From positions 203,103 through 267,102 of the forward strand of contig NZ_CANKWO010000003.1 of assembly GCF_947487515.1 (NCBI RefSeq): a stretch of DNA of 64,000 nucleotides, written 5' to 3'. The translations under genes and the position numbers were made by a program. This document shows, one piece after another, positions 1-8,810 of the stretch. Source of the DNA: an uncultured Litoreibacter sp. (GTDB taxonomy: Bacteria > Pseudomonadota > Alphaproteobacteria > Rhodobacterales > Rhodobacteraceae). The notes beneath the pieces were generated by a model, which worked only from the letters and a program-made list of their open reading frames with translations, did not search any database and was not told where the DNA came from. The first letter of the stretch is position 1; each line of letters begins with the position of its first letter.

Positions 1-657
1 TTCCTTCATCAGGTAGTTTTTGGAACTATGCGGGGCCTCAAACATGCGCACCTTGCCCATGTCGCCAAGACCGGTCGCACTTTCGATGGTGGAGCCTGAA
101 GCTGCGAACAGCTTGTCCCCGATCATCCATGCCACGACCTGCGCCGCGCCAAGCACCAACAGCATCGGCGCCGCAAGAGACGTCTGCCCCGCAAGGAAGG
201 CGCCACCGGTGAGGGCGTATAACAGAAACAGCACAGGCGTGATCCAATGGTTCCAGCGCGGCACGGTGGTGATCTGCGTATAGATCATTGAGGTGCCGAA
301 CACCGTGGCCAAGCTAAGTGCGCCGCCAAGCAGGCCCAATAGCGTCCAGCGGGTGTCTAGGAAAACCACACCGATGGCATAGAGCCCCATGACCACCAGC
401 GATGCCACTGCCAAGCAGCCCTCGCGCGACAACCAGCTTGTGCGCCATTGCGTGAAAGCCTTCAGGGCGCGCTGGGGGTTGCCAAGGTGGAAGGTCGACG
501 AAATCAAGCCTCCAACCGCAAAGGCATAGGCGATCAAAAAGAAGAGGAAGGCGGTGAAGCCAGAGTAATCCGGTTTGCCAAGGCCTAGGAACGTCAAAAG
601 CCCAAAGCCCAACCCCGAAAAGACGGTGAAGACGATAATGGATGGAGCCGGATGCAT
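1..657 (-). CDS. soeC: SoeC-like membrane anchor of sulfite dehydrogenase (3' end outside window)
   Basis: This is a polytopic membrane protein of the DmsC/NrfD-like anchor family, which binds quinone and carries electrons from the Fe-S subunit into the membrane. The visible 219 codons start MHPAPSIIVFTVFSG and show several hydrophobic helices. The reading frame is open to base 1, so the C-terminus is missing. The ATG overlaps the stop of the Fe-S subunit gene by one base (TAATG), which indicates translational coupling. The placement soeA-soeB-soeC directly downstream of xsc-pta matches the sulfite-oxidising SoeABC cluster known in Roseobacters. By sequence alone it could also be read as a DMSO reductase anchor; context favours sulfite oxidation. 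Confidence 0.85.
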   Translation of the reverse strand, partial: MHPAPSIIVFTVFSGLGFGLLTFLGLGKPDYSGFTAFLFFLIAYAFAVGGLISSTFHLGNPQRALKAFTQWRTSWLSREGCLAVASLVVMGLYAIGVVFLDTRWTLLGLLGGALSLATVFGTSMIYTQITTVPRWNHWITPVLFLLYALTGGAFLAGQTSLAAPMLLVLGAAQVVAWMIGDKLFAASGSTIESATGLGDMGKVRMFEAPHSSKNYLMKE

Positions 658-1400
658 TAGCCGATCCTTTCAAGCGTTTTGTCGAGCCAGCCAAGGAAGC
701 CCTGAGGCTCTTCTGCGACGGTCTCAAGGAAGGGGGCAAGGATGTCGATCTGGTCATCCTTCGGACGCGGCGGCAGGTATTTGTTGACCGGCTTTGTGCC
801 CAATTCTGGCATCAGATCCATCCCGCCGCGTTCCGCAACAAGTTTGGACACGTCGGAATTTTCATCCCCCAAATCACCAAAGTGACGCGCGCCCGCAGGG
901 CAGGTGCGCACGCAGGCTGGCTGACGGTCAATTTCGGGCAGGTTTTCGTTGTAGATGCGATCGACGCATAGGGTGCATTTCTTCATGACACCTTCGGCTT
1001 GGTCCAGCTCGCGCGCGCCATAAGGGCAGGCCCAAGCACATAAACCGCAACCGATGCAGTCGCTCTCATTGACCAACACGATGCCATCTTCGACGCGCTT
1101 GTAGGATGCGCCGGTCGGGCAAACGGTGACGCATGGCGCGTCCTCGCAGTGGAGACAGGACTTCGGGAAGTGAACGGTCATCGCCGCCCCCTCATCCGGT
1201 GTCACCTCATAGGAATGCACACGGTTGAGGAACGTGCCCGACGGATCAGCACCATACGGATTTTGGTCCGACAGGGGCGCGCCGTAGTTTTCCGTGTTCC
1301 AACCTTTGCAAGACACCACGCAGGCGTGGCAGCCAACGCAGGTGTCTAGGTCAATAACAAGCCCAAGCTTCTTGTCGGTTTGGGTCGGGAGAGTGGTCAT
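657..1400 (-). CDS. soeB: SoeB-like ferredoxin subunit with four [4Fe-4S] clusters
   Basis: This 247-residue electron-transfer subunit carries four cysteine clusters: CVGCHACVVSC near residue 20, CLHCEDAPCVTVCP, CIGCGLCAWACP, and a last set with CTLC and CVRTCP. That is the layout of DmsB/NrfC-type proteins with four [4Fe-4S] centres. No Tat or Sec signal is visible, so it should sit on the cytoplasmic face. I chose the ATG beginning MTTLPTQ because it overlaps the stop of the catalytic subunit by four bases (ATGA); a longer upstream frame would run inside soeA. Its role is to pass electrons from the molybdenum subunit to the membrane anchor. Confidence 0.9.
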   Translation of the reverse strand: MTTLPTQTDKKLGLVIDLDTCVGCHACVVSCKGWNTENYGAPLSDQNPYGADPSGTFLNRVHSYEVTPDEGAAMTVHFPKSCLHCEDAPCVTVCPTGASYKRVEDGIVLVNESDCIGCGLCAWACPYGARELDQAEGVMKKCTLCVDRIYNENLPEIDRQPACVRTCPAGARHFGDLGDENSDVSKLVAERGGMDLMPELGTKPVNKYLPPRPKDDQIDILAPFLETVAEEPQGFLGWLDKTLERIG

Positions 1401-4207
1401 TTGCCAACCTTCCATTCTAAGTGGGATGGCCCTTTGCCAACCGGTGATTTTTGGGGAGGCATGTTCGGCTGGCTTTCCGCCGGAGCCGTCGTTTTGACAA
1501 TGCGCACTTTCAGATCGAACCATGCCGCCTGACCGGTGATCGGATCAGAATTTGCCCACCGCAGCCCGTCGCCTTTGGGGGGCAGCAATTCGTGGATCAG
1601 GTGGTTCAGCAAGAAGCCCTTGGTGGTCTCCGGCGCATCCTCATCCAAAGCCCACGCCCCTTTGCGTTTGCCGATGGCGTTCCATGTCCAGACAGTGTTG
1701 CTGTTCAGAGCAGCTTGTAGGGCTACAGGGACCGTGATCTCGCCATGCGGGGATGTGACCTTGGCCCAATCGCCCTCAGCGAAGTTGTTGTCGTCCCAGA
1801 TCTTCTGCGGAACATAGAGCGGGTTGTGGCCGTGGATTTGGCGCAACCAAGCGTTCTGGCTGCCCCACGAGTGGTACATCGCCATCGGGCGCTGCGTCAG
1901 CGCGGTGATGGGGTATTCGTCGGCCTTGTTCTCGTCCTCGTTGGAATACCAGATTGGCAGCGGGTCCATCGTTTGCTTGATCCGCTCGCGCAGATGCTCT
2001 GGCGGCTGGCGGGTGCCAACCCCTTCGGCGGCAAGCTGGAACCGGCGCATCGGTTCTACGTAGAGGTTGAACAAATAGGGCATTGGCTTGTCAAAGAAGG
2101 ATTTCTTCACGGCCCAGTCTTGGTAATCCATGTTCCACGGTTTGTAGAAGGCGGCCTCTTCTGGAACGTGTTCCATCCAGAAACCACCGTTTTCAATGTA
2201 GCGGTCAAGTTGTTCGGGGTTGCTGTCACCGCGCCCGTGATCGTCACCGTCACCGCGGAAGCCCGCCAAGGGACCAACGCCCGGACGGCGGATGTGGTTG
2301 GTGATATAGTCGGCGTAGTCTTTGTATTTTTGCGACCCATCCTCATTCACAAATCCCGGCAAGCCGAGGCGGCCACCAAGATCGCAAAGGGCCGATTGGA
2401 AGCCTTTGACATCGCGGTCTGGCTCCACCACTGGCCAGCGGATGGCATCCGCTACGGCGTCGGCCTCGCAGATCGGGCGATCCAGCAGGGAGATGCAATC
2501 GTGGCGTTCCAGATAGGTTGTGTCGGGCAAGATCAGGTCAGCATAGGCGACCATTTCGGAGGAATAGGCATCCGAATAAATGATGTTCGGGATCACGTAA
2601 TTCCCGTCGTCATCCTTGTCGGTCAGCATCTCGATCACGCCGCGCGTGTTCATCGAAGAGTTCCACGACATGTTCGCCATATACATGAACAACGTGTCGA
2701 TCTTGTAGGGATTGCCAGCATGCGCGTTAGAGATAACCATATGCATCATGCCGTGGCTCGACATGGGGTTTTCCCACGTGAAAGCCTTGTCGATACGCGC
2801 AGGCGAGCCGTCTTCCTTTAGTGCCAGATCATCTGGGCCGTGGGTGAAGCCAAGGTGAGGGCCGTCCAAGGCCTGACCAGGCGTGACACCGTAATGCGGT
2901 TTGGGGTGGGCCTCTGGTGGCTTGGGGTAGGGCGGCTTAAAGCGCATACCACCAGGGGTCTCAACGCTGCCAAGGATGATCTGCAACACATGCAAGGACC
3001 TGCAGGTTTGGAACCCGTTGGCGTGGGCAGAAATGCCGCGCATCGCGTGGAAGGACACAGGACGCCCGATCATTTTGTCGTGCTTATGGCCGCGGAAGTC
3101 CGTCCATTCGCGGTCCAGCTCGATGGCTTGGTTGAAGGCAACATCGGCCAGCTCTGCGGCGATACGCTTGATGCGTTCGGCGGAGATGCCCGTGCGTTCG
3201 GCCACGGCTTCTGGTGCGTACTGCGGGTCTAGGTACTTCTCGGCCATATGCTGGAAGACCGAGCGGTGGGTGACACCTGCCTCGCGCAGTGATCCGGCCA
3301 AATCCGGCTTCACACCCATCGCGTCGAACGCAGCAGGCTTTCCGGTGGCGCGGTCGATGACCATCAGCTTGTTGTTCGCGTCGCGCATCAGCAGGCCGAA
3401 GTCTTCGGAGTTCTCGTCACCATTGACCAACACAGGCGCGTTGGTGAACTGCGCCAGATAGTCGAGGTCCAGCTTGCCCGCTTTGAACAGCTCATGCACC
3501 ATCGACAGGATGAACAACCCATCAGTGCCCGGAGTGATGCCGACCCATTCGTCCGCCACCGCGTTGTAGCCCGACCGGATCGGGTTCACGCCGTATACTT
3601 TGGCACCGCGCGCTTTGACTTTGCCAAGACCCATCTTGATTGGGTTGCTGTCGTGATCTTCAGCGACGCCAAAGATCATCACCATTTTGGTGCGATCCCA
3701 ATCCGGCTGGCCGAATTCCCAAAACGCGCCGCCCATTGTGTAGATCCCCGCCGCCGCCATGTTGACGGAGCAGAAACCACCGTGCGCCGCGTAGTTCGGC
3801 GTGCCGAAGCCTTGCGCCCAAAGGGAAGTGAAGCTTTGCGACTGGTCACGCCCCGTAAAGAATGCCAGCTTTTCCGGTGCAGTTTCGCGGATCGGGCGCA
3901 GGACACCTTCGGCGATGTCGTAGGCCTCTTCCCAAGTGATTGTCTCAAACTCGCCAGAGCCGCGCGGCCCAACCCGTTTCATCGGGGCCTTAAGGCGTGA
4001 GGGCGCATTGTGCTGCATGATGCCCGCAGAGCCCTTGGCGCACAGCACACCTTGGTTCACAGGGTGGTCGCGATTGCCTTCGATATAGGCAACTTTGCCC
4101 TCTTTCATGTGAACGTTGATGCCGCAGCGACAGGCGCACATGTAGCAAGTCGTTTTGCGGATTTCGTCGCTGACTTTCGGGGATAGGTCGATCACGGGTT
4201 GGTTCAT
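1397..4207 (-). CDS. soeA: SoeA-like molybdopterin catalytic subunit, sulfite dehydrogenase
   Basis: This 936-residue molybdopterin oxidoreductase belongs to the DMSO-reductase superfamily. An N-terminal [4Fe-4S] motif uses C21, C24, C28 and C56 (CYMCACRC, then GVLCAKG), followed by the long molybdopterin-binding body and a C-terminal dinucleotide-binding region. There is no twin-arginine signal before the cysteine motif, so the enzyme should be cytoplasmic, as known for SoeA and unlike periplasmic DmsA. It lies 13 bases downstream of pta on the same strand. The inferred reaction is sulfite to sulfate with quinone as acceptor, which removes the toxic sulfite released by Xsc. Substrate is inferred from context, not from a diagnostic residue. 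Confidence 0.85.
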   Translation of the reverse strand: MNQPVIDLSPKVSDEIRKTTCYMCACRCGINVHMKEGKVAYIEGNRDHPVNQGVLCAKGSAGIMQHNAPSRLKAPMKRVGPRGSGEFETITWEEAYDIAEGVLRPIRETAPEKLAFFTGRDQSQSFTSLWAQGFGTPNYAAHGGFCSVNMAAAGIYTMGGAFWEFGQPDWDRTKMVMIFGVAEDHDSNPIKMGLGKVKARGAKVYGVNPIRSGYNAVADEWVGITPGTDGLFILSMVHELFKAGKLDLDYLAQFTNAPVLVNGDENSEDFGLLMRDANNKLMVIDRATGKPAAFDAMGVKPDLAGSLREAGVTHRSVFQHMAEKYLDPQYAPEAVAERTGISAERIKRIAAELADVAFNQAIELDREWTDFRGHKHDKMIGRPVSFHAMRGISAHANGFQTCRSLHVLQIILGSVETPGGMRFKPPYPKPPEAHPKPHYGVTPGQALDGPHLGFTHGPDDLALKEDGSPARIDKAFTWENPMSSHGMMHMVISNAHAGNPYKIDTLFMYMANMSWNSSMNTRGVIEMLTDKDDDGNYVIPNIIYSDAYSSEMVAYADLILPDTTYLERHDCISLLDRPICEADAVADAIRWPVVEPDRDVKGFQSALCDLGGRLGLPGFVNEDGSQKYKDYADYITNHIRRPGVGPLAGFRGDGDDHGRGDSNPEQLDRYIENGGFWMEHVPEEAAFYKPWNMDYQDWAVKKSFFDKPMPYLFNLYVEPMRRFQLAAEGVGTRQPPEHLRERIKQTMDPLPIWYSNEDENKADEYPITALTQRPMAMYHSWGSQNAWLRQIHGHNPLYVPQKIWDDNNFAEGDWAKVTSPHGEITVPVALQAALNSNTVWTWNAIGKRKGAWALDEDAPETTKGFLLNHLIHELLPPKGDGLRWANSDPITGQAAWFDLKVRIVKTTAPAESQPNMPPQKSPVGKGPSHLEWKVGK

Positions 4208-4220
4208 GGTATGACTCCGG

Positions 4221-5168
4221 TCAGCTATTTTTATTGGCGGCGGTGACAAGGGCGGCAAGGCAAGCCGAGGCCATACGCGCAGCAGGCGGATCAGCGCGCG
4301 AGGTCAGCAAGACGGGGACTTTGGCCCCCATAACGATGCCAGCCGCACAGCCGCCCGTGAGATAAACAAGAGATTTGAACAAGGAATTGCCCGACACAAT
4401 GTCGGGCACGATGATCGCGTCGGCTTGCCCCGCGACCGGATCGTTAGACAGCCCTTTGGTGGCAACTGCTGCGGGCGACAAGATGAGGTCCAGCGCCAGC
4501 GGGCCGGAGAAGTCAGCGCCGCTGATCTCTACCTTGGCCCATGTGGCCAGCTCATCCGCTTCAACCGACGAAGGGACCGCTGGTAGCACGCTTTCTGTGG
4601 CCGACATGAAGGCCACTTTCGGGCGCTCGGTACCCAGCATTTTGAGAAGTTTCACGACCTCCTTGGTCGCGTCTTTGCGGGTGTCGATATTGGGGTCCAC
4701 GTTGACCGCGGCATCCGAGATGGTGACAGAACGCCCACCGTCGGGGTGGGAAATATGGAAGATATGCACAAGGCGGTTGCCGGTGCGAAGGCCCGCGTCG
4801 CGTGCAAGTGCTGCACGCATGAAGGTGTCAGAATGCAGCTGGCCCTTCATCATGACGTCTGCGCGGCCCTCGCCGCAGGCCATGGCCGCGGCCATTCCGC
4901 TGTCTTGCTCGCCCTCAGCTTCAATCAACTGGAACTGCGAAATGTCCCAACCCAGCTTTTCGGCCTCGGCTTCGATCATCGCGCGCTCCCCCGTGAACAC
5001 GGGTTCCATGATGTTTGCGTCTGTGGCGTCGCGGGCCGCTTCCATTGGCAAAGGCGCACCTGCGCGGGCAATCGCGACGCGCGGTGTGGCGGCTTTTTGC
5101 GCCATATCTAGAAGCCAATCGGGGCATACCGCTTCGCGTTGGGATAGGAATGGATTGTTGGATGTCAT
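4221..5168 (-). CDS. pta: Phosphate acetyltransferase (short form)
   Basis: This 315-residue protein is a phosphotransacetylase of the short single-domain type. It would convert acetyl phosphate from Xsc into acetyl-CoA. The C-terminal part contains the family-typical stretches QADAIIVPD and YLTGGCAAGIVMGAKVP. It begins at an ATG preceded by a purine-rich GGGAGAGAG ribosome site. It sits between xsc and soeA with all genes on the minus strand. A hairpin in the xsc-pta gap may set the expression ratio of the two genes. Short Pta next to xsc is the usual partner in taurine degradation. Confidence 0.92.
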   Translation of the reverse strand: MTSNNPFLSQREAVCPDWLLDMAQKAATPRVAIARAGAPLPMEAARDATDANIMEPVFTGERAMIEAEAEKLGWDISQFQLIEAEGEQDSGMAAAMACGEGRADVMMKGQLHSDTFMRAALARDAGLRTGNRLVHIFHISHPDGGRSVTISDAAVNVDPNIDTRKDATKEVVKLLKMLGTERPKVAFMSATESVLPAVPSSVEADELATWAKVEISGADFSGPLALDLILSPAAVATKGLSNDPVAGQADAIIVPDIVSGNSLFKSLVYLTGGCAAGIVMGAKVPVLLTSRADPPAARMASACLAALVTAANKNS

Positions 5169-5207
5169 GGCGGTCTCTCTCCCAAGGCACGTCTTTTCAC
5201 CACAAAA

Positions 5208-5231
5208 CCCGCCCCAATTTCTTGGGACGGG
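5208..5231 (-). terminator. Hairpin with short U-run between xsc and pta
   Basis: On the minus strand a 10-pair stem (CCCGTCCCAA, loop GAAA, TTGGGGCGGG) with one G-U pair is followed by TTTTG. It lies in the 87-base gap between xsc and pta. It could be a leaky intrinsic terminator or an mRNA stabiliser giving more Xsc than downstream products. Confidence 0.6.
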
Positions 5232-5255
5232 TGTGATCTTAATATGGAGGGCGGC

Positions 5256-7025
5256 TTACCGGTCCGCCATGTCCGATGCGGATACGCCTGCAACGGCGAC
5301 TGGCTTTTTCATCGCGTCGCGGCGGAACGGCTCGCCCAGCTCTTTGTTGAGAAGAACTTCGATGAAGGTTGTAACATTGCCTTCCATCTGGCCTTTGACT
5401 GCTGTGTTCAAGGCCTCTGTCAGCTCTTCCATCGTCGATACTTGCACGCCGGTCAGGCCACATGCGTCCGCGATTTTTGCATAGGACACGTTGGTATCCA
5501 GCTCTGTGCCGACGAAGTTATCGTCGAACCACAACGTGGTGTTCCGCTTTTCGGCACCCCATTGGTAGTTGCGGAAGATGATCATTGTCATTGCAGGCCA
5601 ATCGCCACGACCAACGGAAACCATTTCGTTCATCGAGATGCCGAATGCGCCGTCACCTGCGAAACCAACAACTGGAACATCTGGGCAGCCGATTTTTGCA
5701 CCGGCGATTGCTGGGAAGCCGTAGCCACATGGGCCAAACAGGCCAGGTGCCAGATATTTGCGGCTTTCTTCAAACGAAGGATAAGCGTTCCCAATCGCGC
5801 AGTTGTTGCCGATGTCGGACGAAATGATCGCATTCTTCGGCAGCGCCGATTGAATTGCGCGCCAAGCTTGACGAGGGGACATTTTGTTCGGCTCGTTGTT
5901 GCGGGCGCGTTCGTTCCAAGTGGTGCCTGGATCGTCCTCTTCGTGATCCAAGGATGTCAGCTCTTGAGCCCAAGCAGATTTGGTTTGCGCGATCAGGTTC
6001 TTACGATCTGCGCGACCAGCGTCACCTGCAGTATCCGCGAGTTGTGACATGATACCTTCGGCAACCTTCTTGGCGTCACCCACGATACCAACGGTGACTT
6101 TCTTGGTCAGGCCGATGCGGTCAGGGTTGATGTCGACTTGGATGATTTTCGCGCTCGTTGGCCAGTAATCGATGCCGTAACCCGGAAGGGTCGAGAACGG
6201 GTTCAAACGTGTGCCCAATGCCAAAACCACATCCGCCTTGGAGATCAACTCCATGCCAGCCTTTGAGCCGTTGTAGCCCAGTGGGCCTGCAAACAGCGGG
6301 TGGTTGCCCGGGAACGCATCATTGTGCTGGTAGCCCACACACACCGGCGCATCCAGCGTTTCCGCCAGCTTGGCCGACGCGTCGATGCCGCCTGCCAGAA
6401 CAACGCCCGCGCCGTTCAGGATCACTGGGAACTTAGCGGAGGACAACAGTTCTGCCGCTGTTTTGATTGCTTCTTCGCCGCCTGCTGGGCGTTCGAATTC
6501 CACCTTAACGGGTAGTTCGATGTCGATGACTTGTGTCCAGAAGTCCCGTGGGATGTTGATCTGAACTGGCGCAGAGGCGCGGTGAGCCTGCATGATGCAG
6601 CGGTTCAGAGTTTCTGCGACGCGGGACGGGTCGCGGACCTCTTCTTGGTAGGCCACGCAGTCAGCGAACAGGTTCATCTGTTCCATCTCTTGGAAGCCGC
6701 CTTGGCCGATAGTTTTGTTTGCAGCCTGTGGTGTGACCAACAACAGCGGGGTGTGGTTCCAGTAAGCAGTTTTCACGGAGGTTACGAAGTTGGTGATGCC
6801 CGGACCGTTTTGCGCGATCATCATGGACATCTCACCGGTGGCGCGGGTGTAGCCATCTGCCATCATGCCTGCTGTCATCTCATGCGCGCAGTCCCAGAAT
6901 TTGATGCCCGATGTTGGGAACAAATCAGAGATAGGCATCATAGCCGACCCAATAATGCCGAATGCGTGGCGAATGCCGTGCATTTGCAGGGTTTTGACGA
7001 AGGCTTCTTCGGTCGTCATTTTCAT
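5256..7025 (-). CDS. xsc: Sulfoacetaldehyde acetyltransferase
   Basis: This 589-residue thiamine-diphosphate enzyme is related to acetolactate synthase. It would cleave sulfoacetaldehyde with phosphate to acetyl phosphate and sulfite, the central desulfonation step of taurine breakdown. The TPP/Mg region is visible as VVGFAGDGAFGISMNEM, and the flanking text (MIIFRNYQWGAEKRN) is characteristic of Xsc rather than acetolactate synthase. It starts at the ATG of MKMTTEE, behind GGGAGA. Neighbours pta, soeABC, tauR and, further on, tpa and tauABC fit this assignment. The upstream 185-base gap carries candidate TauR sites. Confidence 0.95.
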   Translation of the reverse strand: MKMTTEEAFVKTLQMHGIRHAFGIIGSAMMPISDLFPTSGIKFWDCAHEMTAGMMADGYTRATGEMSMMIAQNGPGITNFVTSVKTAYWNHTPLLLVTPQAANKTIGQGGFQEMEQMNLFADCVAYQEEVRDPSRVAETLNRCIMQAHRASAPVQINIPRDFWTQVIDIELPVKVEFERPAGGEEAIKTAAELLSSAKFPVILNGAGVVLAGGIDASAKLAETLDAPVCVGYQHNDAFPGNHPLFAGPLGYNGSKAGMELISKADVVLALGTRLNPFSTLPGYGIDYWPTSAKIIQVDINPDRIGLTKKVTVGIVGDAKKVAEGIMSQLADTAGDAGRADRKNLIAQTKSAWAQELTSLDHEEDDPGTTWNERARNNEPNKMSPRQAWRAIQSALPKNAIISSDIGNNCAIGNAYPSFEESRKYLAPGLFGPCGYGFPAIAGAKIGCPDVPVVGFAGDGAFGISMNEMVSVGRGDWPAMTMIIFRNYQWGAEKRNTTLWFDDNFVGTELDTNVSYAKIADACGLTGVQVSTMEELTEALNTAVKGQMEGNVTTFIEVLLNKELGEPFRRDAMKKPVAVAGVSASDMADR

Positions 7026-7101
7026 GGTGGCGGTCTCCCAATGTGGTGAAATGCGGGCGCAGGTGCCCGAGATTATAACGGTCTGCGGGGAAGCTATGCT
7101 G

Positions 7102-7147
7102 TGTCCAAGAGTCGTGTTATAGCCAAAAATTTGGTACTATATGTCCA
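7102..7147 (-). promoter_or_regulatory. Candidate TauR operator region upstream of xsc
   Basis: The gap between tauR and xsc contains two direct TGGACA hexamers on the minus strand (7142-7147 and 7102-7107), exactly 40 bases apart. It also carries TTGGTACTATATG on the plus strand (7131-7143). Known TauR activators bind direct repeats containing CTGGAC near taurine promoters, from memory of the Rhodobacter work. The assignment is inference. Confidence 0.4.
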
Positions 7148-7210
7148 GCAAATTGGAGGAATCGGCCATCATATCTGATTCTGCGCGATTTTTTGGGATT
7201 GTTGGTCCCA

Positions 7211-8686
7211 TTATTTGCGGATTTGGGATTTCATTTCTTCAATCTCTTTGGCGATTAACGCGACTCCGGGTGAAATTTGACCCGTTTGAATCGACGAGTA
7301 CGCCAAGCGGTAGTGCTTGAACTCGCGCTGCTCACCTTCACAAAAGGCCGCGCCCGGTTCGATCAGCACGGATTTCTCCCGCAAGCGCTCCGCGAGTTCT
7401 TTGGTGTCCACACCATCCGGCGCACGCATCCAGTAGCTTGACCCCCCAAACGCCCCCGCACCAGCCACGGTAAGCCCATAGGTCATCAGCGCCTTGTCCA
7501 TCACGCGTCGCCGGTCATGGAACGCATTGCGCAACCGACGAACCAGCGCATCGTAGTGCCCCAACGACAAAAAGTAGGCGGCAGTGCGCTGCATATGAAC
7601 GGGTGGATGCCGAAGCACAGCAGATCGAAGCGCACGGGCCTCGCGAATGAACGGCGCAGGCCCGACCAAATACCCCAACCGCAAACCGGGAAACAGGGAT
7701 TTGGAAAAGGACCCGATGTAGATAACACGCCCGTCCTCATCCAATGATTTGAGGGCGGGTGACGGGGGCTTTAAAAACGACATCTCGAACTCGTAGTCGT
7801 CCTCGATAATCAGGAAATCGTCTTCTGAAGCCCGCCGCAGAAGCTCTTTGCGTCTGGCGATTGGCATTGTGGATGCGGTGGGGCACTGATGACTTGGGGT
7901 CGTGAAAACAACATCTGTTTCTGGCGGAATCAGATCGGGCGGCAAGCCGTCGCTGTCGACGGGAACCTCAACGCGGTGGCAGCGCGACTGGTGCAAGATC
8001 GAGCGCAAGCCGGGGTAGCAGGGATCCTCGTGGGTAGCGGTTCGACGTTGGGTGAGCAAAACCTGCGCAGCCATCCACAAGGCGTTCTGCGCACCCACAG
8101 TGATCAAGATTTCGTCGGTGTTTGCCAATATCCCGCGGCGAGGCAGGGTGTTTCGGGCAATGAATTCTATCAATTGCGGATCATCGCGATCCACTTGATC
8201 CGCGGTCAGGCTGTCAAAATCACGTTGCCCCAAAGCCCGCAGTGCACATAGGCGCCAGTTCTGACGATCAAACAACGACGGGTCCACCTGCCCGTAGATA
8301 AACGGGTACTTATACTTGCGCCAATCGAGTGGTTTGGAAATCTGCAAGCCGCCGGAGAACCTGTTGCCAATCGCACGAGACCAATCGACGGTGTCCGAAG
8401 AAGACCGCGGGCTGATTTGTGGCGGCTCCGGCGCGTTTTGCGAAACAAAGTAGCCAGAGCGGCCAGCGGACGACAGGTAATCATCGGCCATCAACTCGTT
8501 ATAGGCGAGGGTCACGGTGATGCGGCTCACCCCCAGATGCAGCGCAAGTTTGCGCGACGAGGGCAGCTTTTCTCCGGGGCGAAAGCGACCTGACAAAATG
8601 CCGCCCGCAACCAGCTGCTGGATTTGTTGCTGCAGGGTGCCCTCGAATGCGGGGTCCAGAAAGAAGGTTTCGACTGCGATCGGCAT
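7211..8686 (-). CDS. tauR: MocR-type GntR/aminotransferase regulator, probable TauR
   Basis: This 491-residue regulator has an N-terminal GntR winged helix (about residues 15-85, with LPSSRKLALHLGVSRITVT) fused to a fold type I aminotransferase-like domain. The latter contains YIGSFSKSLFPGLRLGYLVGP, where the lysine would hold PLP. The fusion is the MocR/TauR architecture; such proteins sense taurine with PLP and activate tpa and xsc transcription. It lies on the same strand just upstream of xsc, the position seen in other Roseobacters. A GABA (GabR) or pyridoxal (PdxR) regulator would look similar, so the name rests on neighbourhood. Confidence 0.82.
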   Translation of the reverse strand: MPIAVETFFLDPAFEGTLQQQIQQLVAGGILSGRFRPGEKLPSSRKLALHLGVSRITVTLAYNELMADDYLSSAGRSGYFVSQNAPEPPQISPRSSSDTVDWSRAIGNRFSGGLQISKPLDWRKYKYPFIYGQVDPSLFDRQNWRLCALRALGQRDFDSLTADQVDRDDPQLIEFIARNTLPRRGILANTDEILITVGAQNALWMAAQVLLTQRRTATHEDPCYPGLRSILHQSRCHRVEVPVDSDGLPPDLIPPETDVVFTTPSHQCPTASTMPIARRKELLRRASEDDFLIIEDDYEFEMSFLKPPSPALKSLDEDGRVIYIGSFSKSLFPGLRLGYLVGPAPFIREARALRSAVLRHPPVHMQRTAAYFLSLGHYDALVRRLRNAFHDRRRVMDKALMTYGLTVAGAGAFGGSSYWMRAPDGVDTKELAERLREKSVLIEPGAAFCEGEQREFKHYRLAYSSIQTGQISPGVALIAKEIEEMKSQIRK

Positions 8687-8810
8687 GGGGAAGCTGGCCT
8701 TAAATCGGTTGTGATTTGGATATACCGAAAATCACAGCGCTGGGGAAGGGCCGAGAGATTGAAAATGCACAGATGCGATGACTTCGAGAATGGCCGGAAG
8801 GGGATGCTAT

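Noticed and set aside
1745-2821. A 358-codon plus-strand frame opposite soeA
   Set aside because: It is a GC-driven shadow of the molybdoprotein gene with no family features; soeA is unambiguous.
1-4207. Reading the first three genes as DMSO reductase DmsABC
   Set aside because: There is no Tat signal on the catalytic subunit and the position after xsc-pta fits SoeABC; only a phylogeny would settle it fully.
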